Positions 58,202 through 64,000 of a stretch of DNA of 64,000 nucleotides are shown piece after piece. The notes below the pieces were generated by a model. It saw only the letters and a list, made by a program, of their open reading frames with translations. It had not been told where the DNA came from and searched no databases. A program made the translations under genes and the position numbers. Origin of the DNA: Actinomycetes bacterium. GTDB lineage: Bacteria; Actinomycetota; Acidimicrobiia; Acidimicrobiales; Ilumatobacteraceae. Position 1 is the stretch's first letter. Each line of letters begins with the position of its first letter. The DNA lies in NCBI GenBank assembly GCA_025360105.1, contig JANYCT010000040.1, positions 124,001-188,000 of the forward strand, written 5' to 3'.

Positions 58202-59068
58202 GAGCACACTTGCGAGCGGTCGCTCCTCGGCGGGATGATCCGCGTTACCCGAATCGTCGACGGAGGCACCCACGGCCACGCGAGCCCCGCGCACGCGCTC
58301 GGTGACCGCCACAACGGCCGATTGCAGGCCGTACGCAATTGCGAGAACGAGGCCGGCGACAACACCATCGAGCCACCAGTGATTCGCCGTCGCAGTGACC
58401 GCCAAGATGGTGAGGATCGGGTGCAGGAGCACGAGCCAACGCCATCTGCTGGTGCTGATGATGACGACGGCGAAGCCAACGACCAGCGACCACCCCACAT
58501 GCTGCGACGGCATGGCCGCCAGTTGGTTCGACAGGCCGCTTCCTCCCCTGCCGTACACCGACTGTCCGTAGAGCAGACCGGCGTCGACGAAACCAAGTTC
58601 TGGCAGGAACCTCGGCGGGGCCATGGGGATCATCTGGATCGTGAGGCAGCCAGCGATCATCAGCGCCAGGCTCGTACGCACCCGCGAGTAGCGATCCCTA
58701 TGGCGGATGAACAGCCAGATCAGCAGGATGGCCACAGCCGGTACGTGTACCCCGCCGTAGTAGATGTTGAGGAACTGCATCACCAGCTTGTGGTTGATGA
58801 GCGCTTGTTGCAGCGCCACCTCGCTCGGCAGGTGCAGGTGCTGTTCGAGATGCCACAGCCAGTACGCGTGGTCGATGGCTCCTGCCGTCTTGTCGATGGC
58901 CAGGTCGTGCGCGTACTGCCACAGGGCGTACAGCGCGAGCACCAACGACAGTTCGCGCATCGCCGACACAGTCGGGCTGATCCACGGCCGCGAGATCAGC
59001 CGGAGGGAAAACGCGATGACGATCAACGCAGCAGCGATCTTGAACGCCGTCTGCCATGACAACAACAT
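58199..59068 (-). CDS. PAP2-superfamily membrane phosphatase (inositol-phosphorylceramide-synthase-like)
   Basis: A 289-residue polytopic membrane protein with about six helices. The PAP2 catalytic motifs are 'AMPSQHVGWSLVVGF' (SxxH type) and 'HWWLDGVVAGLVLAI' (HxxxD). The overall layout is that of PAP2_3 / AUR1-like enzymes, which act on phospholipid or polyprenyl-phosphate head groups. The substrate is unknown. ATG 59068 has a strong ribosome binding site (GGAGGAGGTG, 5 nt before it); the frame itself starts earlier. It heads the PAP2-glycosyltransferase-dehydrogenase run. Confidence 0.88.
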   Translation of the reverse strand: MLLSWQTAFKIAAALIVIAFSLRLISRPWISPTVSAMRELSLVLALYALWQYAHDLAIDKTAGAIDHAYWLWHLEQHLHLPSEVALQQALINHKLVMQFLNIYYGGVHVPAVAILLIWLFIRHRDRYSRVRTSLALMIAGCLTIQMIPMAPPRFLPELGFVDAGLLYGQSVYGRGGSGLSNQLAAMPSQHVGWSLVVGFAVVIISTSRWRWLVLLHPILTILAVTATANHWWLDGVVAGLVLAIAYGLQSAVVAVTERVRGARVAVGASVDDSGNADHPAEERPLASVL

Positions 59069-59139
59069 GTGCTCACCTCCTCCCGTTGCGGTGTTCCATG
59101 TTCGCACGCCGAGCCCGCACCGCGCGTCCGCAGTGCATC

Positions 59140-59145
59140 TATCCT
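59140..59145 (+). promoter_or_regulatory. -10 box of GNAT gene (leaderless type)
   Basis: TATCCT is followed by 6 nt and ATG 59152, with no ribosome binding site. Confidence 0.55.
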
Positions 59146-59151
59146 TCGGCA

Positions 59152-59766
59152 ATGGTCATTCGACGTGCACGAATTGACGACCGGGACGCCCTCTATGAGA
59201 TCTGCTTACGCACCGCCGACGCAGGGGCCGACGGCACACACCTCTACCACGATCCCGAGCTGCCGGGGCAGATGTGGGTCGGCAGCTATCTCGCGCTCCA
59301 ACCCGATCTCGCGTTCGTCTACGAGGATGGGGTCGGTGTGGCTGGCTACGTCATCGGGGCGTACGACACCGTCGGGTTTGAGGACCTTTGCGAGCGCCAT
59401 TGGTGGCCACCACTTCAGCGTCAGTACCCCAATCCAGTCGATGTCCTCCGTCACGAGCGCAGCCGGGACCAGCAACTCCATCGAGCAATTCATCGCCCGA
59501 TGCGCACCCCCGTCGAGCCAATCGCAACGTTTCCATCGCACCTGCACATCGACCTTCTCCCCCGCGCCCAGGGAACCGGCCGTGGACGAGAATTGATGGA
59601 TGCGATGTTCGGTGCACTCCGCGCCAAGGGGTCGCTCGGAGTGCACCTCGGCGTGAGCCCGCGCAACACACGAGCCGTGCGCTTCTACGACCACCTTGGT
59701 TTCAGCACCCTCGCCGACTACGGCCAACATGGTTTGTTGTTGGGGCTGGTGTTGAAGTCCGGGTGA
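59152..59766 (+). CDS. GNAT-family N-acetyltransferase
   Basis: A 204-residue acetyltransferase. 'VIRRARIDDRDALYEICLRTADAG' is the N-terminal strand-helix. The acetyl-CoA loop is 'IDLLPRAQGTGRGRELMDAMF' (Q/RxxGxG/A), and 'SPRNTRAVRFYDHLGFSTLAD' is the terminal motif. The longer middle resembles the acetyltransferase-like domain of some bacterial O-GlcNAcase homologs. The substrate is unknown. ATG 59152 is fixed by the TATCCT box 6 nt before it. It is divergent from the PAP2 gene. Confidence 0.88.
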   Translation: MVIRRARIDDRDALYEICLRTADAGADGTHLYHDPELPGQMWVGSYLALQPDLAFVYEDGVGVAGYVIGAYDTVGFEDLCERHWWPPLQRQYPNPVDVLRHERSRDQQLHRAIHRPMRTPVEPIATFPSHLHIDLLPRAQGTGRGRELMDAMFGALRAKGSLGVHLGVSPRNTRAVRFYDHLGFSTLADYGQHGLLLGLVLKSG

Positions 59767-59791
59767 CTCGAAAGGGGCTCGGTGCAGGGAT

Positions 59792-60898
59792 TCAGTCGGC
59801 GGTGCAGAGCGCGGCGAGGCTGGCGATGGCCGTAGTGCGACGCGATTCACGCAGGATGTTCTCGTCGAGTCCGTTGGTGCAGTACCCGAAGCTAAGGCCC
59901 GTCACAGGATCGCCCCACGCAATTTGGCCCTTGGCGCCGTTGTGGCCGACAGTCAGCGGCGACACAGTGCGGCCCATGCCCCGGAAGTTGCTCTTGTCGT
60001 CGGCGCCGGCTTGCACCAGTCCGAGGGTGCGGTTCGCTGGAACGCCCGTCATCAGATCGGGGAAATTGTTGCGAACGTTGGTCGTGACGTCGTGGAGCAC
60101 CGCCGCGTCCCACATGCCGCCCGGGTTGTGCAGCACAGCCTGGTAGTACAGCGCCAGATCGGCGGCCCGCATCACTCCGCCCCCACCGGGCATACCCACG
60201 CGTTGCGCTGCGGGATCATTGAAACCCATCAGCGCCGCGGATGTGACCTCGGTGACGGGGAGTTCACTCACCCCGAAGGCCGCCATCAGTTCCGCAGCAG
60301 AGGCTTGTTCGCCGACCAACATCAGCTCCGCAGCGGGATGCGGCACATCGCCCAGCACGCGCCCGAGTCCCGCAGGCGTGGTGACCCGGTCCTGCACCAC
60401 ATCGCGATAGTCACTACCGGTGAGTCGTTCAATGATCTCGGCCAGTACCCAGTGAGCCGACGATGGGTGGTACTCGAAACGCGTTCCCGGCTTCCAGTTC
60501 AGTCGCCACTTTGCGAACGCCGCAGTGCGACCCGCGCTCGTGTCTCCCTGCGTGACCGGCAGCGGCGCAGCCGGAAAGCCCGAGGTGTGCAGCATCACCT
60601 GCTCGATGGTGATCACATCTTTGCCGTTGGTCCCGAACTCGGGAACAAGCTCGATGACCAGCTGTGCCGGGTCGACCAGACCATCGCCGATCAATGCCCA
60701 CATCGCTCCGGCGACAAATGCCTTCGTGGCTGAGTAGACAACATAACGAGTTTCGCGTGTGGCATCACCGAATGTTTCGAATGCAACAAGTTCACCTTGG
60801 TACGCGAGCGCGACCTGAGCCGATGGCAGTAGGCCGGCATCGACCTCGCGTCGGGCTCGGTCGAGCAGCTTCTGTACGGCCGCCTGATTGATCGTCAT
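59792..60898 (-). CDS. Serine hydrolase, beta-lactamase class C / esterase family
   Basis: A 368-residue serine hydrolase. The nucleophile is Ser56 with Lys59 in '[13 protein letters not shown]' (SxxK). The tyrosine motif is probably '[16 protein letters not shown]', and '[15 protein letters not shown]' is in the place of the third, HxG-type box. It lacks a signal peptide, so it is probably an intracellular esterase or EstB-like enzyme rather than a secreted beta-lactamase. ATG 60898 has GGGGGT upstream. It is divergent from purE. Confidence 0.87.
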   Translation of the reverse strand: MTINQAAVQKLLDRARREVDAGLLPSAQVALAYQGELVAFETFGDATRETRYVVYSATKAFVAGAMWALIGDGLVDPAQLVIELVPEFGTNGKDVITIEQVMLHTSGFPAAPLPVTQGDTSAGRTAAFAKWRLNWKPGTRFEYHPSSAHWVLAEIIERLTGSDYRDVVQDRVTTPAGLGRVLGDVPHPAAELMLVGEQASAAELMAAFGVSELPVTEVTSAALMGFNDPAAQRVGMPGGGGVMRAADLALYYQAVLHNPGGMWDAAVLHDVTTNVRNNFPDLMTGVPANRTLGLVQAGADDKSNFRGMGRTVSPLTVGHNGAKGQIAWGDPVTGLSFGYCTNGLDENILRESRRTTAIASLAALCTAD

Positions 60899-60949
60899 GT
60901 CAGTACCCCCTGGAGTCGGGTGGAGCCTACGCGTAATAGCGCAGGCGTC

Positions 60950-60955
60950 TACACT
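60950..60955 (+). promoter_or_regulatory. -10 box of purE operon (leaderless type)
   Basis: TACACT is followed by 7 nt and ATG 60963, with no ribosome binding site. Confidence 0.55.
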
Positions 60956-60962
60956 CGGCGCC

Positions 60963-61469
60963 ATGACAGTGCCCGTGACTCTGCTGGTGGGCATCATCAT
61001 GGGCTCGCGGTCCGACCTCGAGACGATGCAACATGCGCTCGACACACTGAACGCCCTGAGCGTACCGTTCGAGGCGCGAGTGGTCAGTGCTCACCGCACC
61101 CCCGATCTGCTTTTCGAGTACGCATCCGGCGCGAGAGCACGAGGTATTGAGGTGATCATTGCCGGTGCCGGCGGCGCGGCGCACCTGCCCGGCATGTGTG
61201 CCGCCAAGACCACCCTGCCCGTGCTCGGCGTTCCCGTGCAATCGAAGATGCTCTTGGGAGTCGACTCGTTGCTCTCGATTGTGCAGATGCCCGCCGGCGT
61301 TCCCGTCGGGACATTGGCCATCGGGCGGGCCGGGGCCATCAACGCGGCTTTGCTTGCGACCAGCATCGTCGCGCTGTCGCGCCCCGACATTGCCGAACGC
61401 CTCGCCGCATTTCGCGCATCGCAGACCGAGACCGTGTTGGACGATTCCTGGATCGAGGGTGGCCCATGA
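60963..61469 (+). CDS. purE: N5-carboxyaminoimidazole ribonucleotide mutase PurE
   Basis: A 168-residue class I PurE that converts N5-CAIR to CAIR in purine synthesis. Motifs are '[17 protein letters not shown]', '[16 protein letters not shown]', '[19 protein letters not shown]' and '[23 protein letters not shown]' in part. The length is normal. The ATG follows TACACT by 7 nt; the frame runs further upstream. purK starts 6 nt after its stop. Confidence 0.96.
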   Translation: MTVPVTLLVGIIMGSRSDLETMQHALDTLNALSVPFEARVVSAHRTPDLLFEYASGARARGIEVIIAGAGGAAHLPGMCAAKTTLPVLGVPVQSKMLLGVDSLLSIVQMPAGVPVGTLAIGRAGAINAALLATSIVALSRPDIAERLAAFRASQTETVLDDSWIEGGP

Positions 61470-61475
61470 CCCCCC

Positions 61476-62651
61476 GTGAACATCGTGGTTAAACCCATTC
61501 TGCCCGGTTCGACCATCGGCATTCTGGGCGGCGGCCAACTGGCGCGAATGCTCGCATTGGCGGCGCGTCCAATGGGGTACCACATCGTGGTCCTAGACCC
61601 GGACCCGCACTGTCCGGCGGCGGGCGTATCCGATTCCGTCGTTGCTACCTCCTACGACGATGCCGAGGGACTCGCGCGTCTGGCTGCGATGGCCGATGTG
61701 GTGACACTCGAGTTCGAGAACGTGCCCAGCAACGCCCTGGCTGCGCTGGAAAGCGTGGTGCCCGTTCGTCCCGGCCGACACGTTCTAGAGATCGCCCGCG
61801 ACCGCATCTTGGAAAAGACCTTCCTCAACTCCATCGGCATCGAGACTGCGCCGTGGGCGGCGATCGAAACCGAGGGCGAACTTGCGGCCGCGGTCAGCAC
61901 TGTCGCCTTTCCCGCCATCATCAAGACCTCCAGGCTGGGTTACGACGGCAAGGGGCAGTTTCGTGTCGCCAACGCCGATGAGACGACAGCCGCGTGGCAG
62001 CGATTGGGTAGAGACCCGGCCGTCATCGAATCTCTGGTCGACTTCACGCTCGAGATTTCGGTGATCGTTGCGCGCTCGCCCAGCGGCGAACAGTGCGCCT
62101 TCGCACCCTTCGAGAACGAGCACTGCAACAGCATTCTCGATCTCACCTCTTGGCCTGCCCGCATCTCGGCCGACGTCGCCGCACTCGCGATCGAAACGGC
62201 ACTCGCTATCGCTCGTGACATCGATGCCATTGGGCTGCTCACGGTCGAGATGTTCGTGGTGCAAAGCACAGGCGCAGGTGCCACGCGGGTGATTGTGAAC
62301 GAGCTCGCACCGCGGCCGCACAACTCGGGTCATGTCACCATCGAAGCTGCACGAACGTCTCAATTCGCGCAGGCCATCCGCGCGGTGTGCGGCCTTCCGC
62401 TCGGCGACGTGTCACCCCTCTCCCCCGGAGCGATGGCCAATGTGCTCGGCGATCTGTGGACCGATGACCCCACTGCCGAACCGAACTGGCTGGAGGCGCT
62501 CGGCGCTGGGGCAAACCTCCACCTGTACGGAAAACGGGAGGCGAGATCCGGGCGCAAAATGGGTCACCTCACCGCACTCGGCGCCACGGTCGACGACGCG
62601 ACCGCTATTGCTCTGGCCGCACGCCGGGCCCTGAAGGGCACCGTGCCGTGA
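61476..62651 (+). CDS. purK: N5-carboxyaminoimidazole ribonucleotide synthase PurK
   Basis: A 391-residue ATP-grasp enzyme that makes N5-CAIR from AIR, bicarbonate and ATP, and so supplies PurE. 'TIGILGGGQLARMLALAA' is the N-terminal Rossmann part and 'FPAIIKTSRLGYDGKGQF' the ATP-grasp lysine region. 'VNELAPRPHNSGHVTIEA' is the family signature. GTG 61476 is used; it follows purE by 6 nt. The stop overlaps the next GTG by 4 nt. Confidence 0.96.
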   Translation: MNIVVKPILPGSTIGILGGGQLARMLALAARPMGYHIVVLDPDPHCPAAGVSDSVVATSYDDAEGLARLAAMADVVTLEFENVPSNALAALESVVPVRPGRHVLEIARDRILEKTFLNSIGIETAPWAAIETEGELAAAVSTVAFPAIIKTSRLGYDGKGQFRVANADETTAAWQRLGRDPAVIESLVDFTLEISVIVARSPSGEQCAFAPFENEHCNSILDLTSWPARISADVAALAIETALAIARDIDAIGLLTVEMFVVQSTGAGATRVIVNELAPRPHNSGHVTIEAARTSQFAQAIRAVCGLPLGDVSPLSPGAMANVLGDLWTDDPTAEPNWLEALGAGANLHLYGKREARSGRKMGHLTALGATVDDATAIALAARRALKGTVP

Positions 62652-63427
62652 AGCTCGACGTGCAGTTCAACTCCGGCACCACGCCATGGCCGCACATGCT
62701 CGATGCCGTGCTCGCCGCAGAGCACCACGGCTACGGGGTTGCCTGGGTGGTCGATCATCTCTCCGGGCAGGTGATGCGCGGCGATCGGATGCTCGAGTGC
62801 TTCACACTCACCGGAGCACTCGCAGCGACAACTACATCCATCGGAATTGGCACACTCGTCGCCAACGTGTGGAACCGGCCCGTTGGAGTACTCGCTGCCG
62901 CGGCCGCAAGTGCACAGCTGATCTCGGGCGGCAGGTTGTGGTTGGGTATCGGGGCTGGTGCCTCACCCAACTCCACATTCGGGGCCGAACACGCGGCCGT
63001 CGGTATCACCCTCGACCCCGACATCGCGGCACGCCATCAACGCGTCCGCGACTTCTTGGCCGTCGCCCGCGACATGTGGACCGACGGAGTCGTCAACGGC
63101 GTCACGGGCTTTCCGGTTCCAGCCACCACTCCCCCGATCATCGTCGGCGTGAACAGCGTTGCCCTTGCAACCGTCGCGGCTACCGAGACCGACGGCATCA
63201 ACATCCGCTGGAATCATCCGCGCTTCGAGGCGATCATCGATGCCGCCCGTGCGGCACGTCCGGCCGGCATGCAGCCGCTGCTCGTCACCACCTGGGAACC
63301 GTGGAGCGAATCGCTGATGGACGCCGATTCACCGCAGCGTCGGCTCTACCAACGCCTCGAGATCGACCGGCTGATCGTTGTGCACTTCGACCCGGCCGAC
63401 CTGAGCTTGATCTCGCCCGTCGCGTGA
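62648..63427 (+). CDS. LLM-class flavin oxidoreductase (probably F420-dependent)
   Basis: A 259-residue luciferase-like monooxygenase-family TIM-barrel protein. 'AEHHGYGVAWVVDHLSG', 'TSIGIGTLVANVWNRPVGVLAAAA' in part, and 'GGRLWLGIGAGAS' are typical of F420-type members of actinobacteria. It is rather short for the family and the substrate is unknown. It starts in a GTGA overlap with purK, so it is the third gene of the purE operon although no purine role is evident. Confidence 0.87.
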   Translation: MKLDVQFNSGTTPWPHMLDAVLAAEHHGYGVAWVVDHLSGQVMRGDRMLECFTLTGALAATTTSIGIGTLVANVWNRPVGVLAAAAASAQLISGGRLWLGIGAGASPNSTFGAEHAAVGITLDPDIAARHQRVRDFLAVARDMWTDGVVNGVTGFPVPATTPPIIVGVNSVALATVAATETDGINIRWNHPRFEAIIDAARAARPAGMQPLLVTTWEPWSESLMDADSPQRRLYQRLEIDRLIVVHFDPADLSLISPVA

Positions 63428-63496
63428 CGGATTCCGCTCTGGGCGTCGTTCCGTGCCCTGTCGGGCTCACATCTTCTGCCAACGTGCCGTGAGGCG

Positions 63497-63874
63497 TCAG
63501 CGCGCGCCGAGGAGGTCGACGACGAACACGAGGGTCTCGTTGGGCTTGATCACGCCACCGGCACCTTGGGAGCCGTAGCCCATGTGTGGCGGGATGGTGA
63601 GCCGACGGCGGCCGCCGAGCTTCATGCCGGCAACACCTTTGTCCCAACCGCTGATGACCTGACCCGCGCCGAGGCGGAACTGGAAGGTGTCGCGGCGATC
63701 CCAGCTGGCGTCGAACTGCTTGCCGGTGCTCCACGACACTCCGACGTAGTGCACGTCGACCGCCATGCCACTCCGCGCCTCGTGGCCGTCGCCCACGATG
63801 ATGTCCTCGATCAGCAAATCGGTGGGCGCATCGCCCTCGGGGATGGTCACTTCGGGTTTGGTGAGATCACTCAT
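63497..63874 (-). CDS. FKBP-type peptidyl-prolyl cis-trans isomerase
   Basis: A 125-residue single-domain FKBP. 'VDVHYVGVSWSTGKQFDASW', 'FRLGAGQVISGWDKGVAGM' and 'RRRLTIPPHMGYGSQGAGG' are the family core, and 'IKPNETLVFVVDLLGAR' is its end. It is cytosolic, with no signal peptide. It would catalyse prolyl isomerisation during folding. ATG 63874 follows TAGCGT by 8 nt; a longer frame extends upstream. Confidence 0.94.
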   Translation of the reverse strand: MSDLTKPEVTIPEGDAPTDLLIEDIIVGDGHEARSGMAVDVHYVGVSWSTGKQFDASWDRRDTFQFRLGAGQVISGWDKGVAGMKLGGRRRLTIPPHMGYGSQGAGGVIKPNETLVFVVDLLGAR

Positions 63875-63882
63875 GGTCGAGC

Positions 63883-63888
63883 ACGCTA
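63883..63888 (-). promoter_or_regulatory. -10 box of FKBP gene (leaderless type)
   Basis: Reverse-strand TAGCGT is followed by 8 nt and ATG 63874. It lies back-to-back with the -10 box of the forward gene at 63923. Confidence 0.45.
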
Positions 63889-63910
63889 ACCGGGCCGTGA
63901 TGGCTGTGCG

Positions 63911-63916
63911 TAGTCT
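63911..63916 (+). promoter_or_regulatory. -10 box of the partial gene at the window end (leaderless type)
   Basis: TAGTCT is followed by 6 nt and ATG 63923, with no ribosome binding site. Confidence 0.5.
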
Positions 63917-63922
63917 CTGCGC

Positions 63923-64000
63923 ATGGCACTTCGCTCGACCGGTTTGTCCCACGATGAGATCTTCTCGGCGCTGCACGCACTGAAGGCCAACGACGTTCGT
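63923..64000 (+). CDS. N-terminus of a gene that runs out of the window
   Basis: ATG 63923 opens a frame of 26 codons to the window end ('GLSHDEIFSALHALKANDVR'). The start is supported by TAGTCT 6 nt upstream. The sequence resembles the N-terminus of PLP-dependent decarboxylases/aminotransferases of the sphingosine-1-phosphate-lyase-like group, but 26 residues are too few to be sure. Confidence 0.5.
   Translation, partial: MALRSTGLSHDEIFSALHALKANDVR

Noticed and set aside
59792-60898. Serine hydrolase as a secreted class C beta-lactamase
   Set aside because: There is no signal peptide, and the second and third motifs differ from AmpC. An esterase-like enzyme is more likely.

Overview
The window is 64 kb of high-GC DNA from an actinobacterium (Actinomycetota), most likely of the class Acidimicrobiia; the class is inference. 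The evidence is a complete Pup-proteasome locus (mpa, dop, pup, prcB, prcA, pafA), a WhiB regulator, an LLM-family flavin oxidoreductase of the F420 type, an HspR-type (HAIR) operator in front of lon, and many promoters in which a TANNNT box lies 6-9 nt before the start codon with no ribosome binding site, as in leaderless actinobacterial mRNAs. I see no rRNA, tRNA, CRISPR array, intact insertion sequence or prophage. Most of the window is ordinary chromosome.

Layout. 1-8.4 kb: the end of rarA, two small proteins, then glycolate-oxidase-type genes glcD-glcE, a kinase-like gene, a reverse aldehyde dehydrogenase and Nei-type glycosylase, and glcF. 8.3-17.4 kb (mainly reverse): MOSC protein, LOG-family hydrolase, lon, transaldolase and transketolase, a small protein, and nagA. 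17.4-24 kb (forward): TetR regulator, thioesterase, NDP-forming acyl-CoA synthetase, DacB-like peptidase, LON-domain protein and small membrane proteins. 23.8-25.8 kb: a beta-grasp ubiquitin-like protein, a TtuA-type tRNA thiolase and TrmI. 25.8-33.4 kb: ferredoxin and the pupylation/proteasome genes, with pxpA inserted before pafA. 33.4-39.8 kb: signal peptidase, GDPD, Tat genes, HelY helicase and a DAGK-related protein. 39.8-40.8 kb: a decayed DUF222/HNH gene. 40.9-51.4 kb: M20 hydrolase, a tandem ThyX-like protein, an acidic zinc-ribbon protein, GNAT, two enoyl-CoA hydratases, gamma-carbonic anhydrase, PrmA, a ribokinase-type kinase and WhiB. 51.4-56.1 kb: the most accessory-looking stretch, with tandem repeats, a threonine-aldolase-type enzyme plus a VioC-type dioxygenase opposite an RpiR regulator, and a two-gene island bracketed by related palindromes. 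56-59 kb: surface sugar/lipid genes. 59-64 kb: GNAT, serine hydrolase, purE-purK, LLM oxidoreductase, FKBP and a partial gene.

The best candidates for undescribed biology are: (1) the hydroxylase-aldolase pair with paired GGAATA/TATTCC operators, which could hydroxylate an amino acid at C-beta and cleave it to glycine plus an aldehyde; (2) a ubiquitin-like sulfur carrier ending in GGAQ, coupled to a TtuA-like thiolase and TrmI directly beside the Pup system; (3) a ThyX-fold protein duplicated in tandem whose two halves keep complementary parts of the ThyX motif; and (4) a nagA/tetR divergent promoter in which the two -10 boxes occupy the same seven bases.
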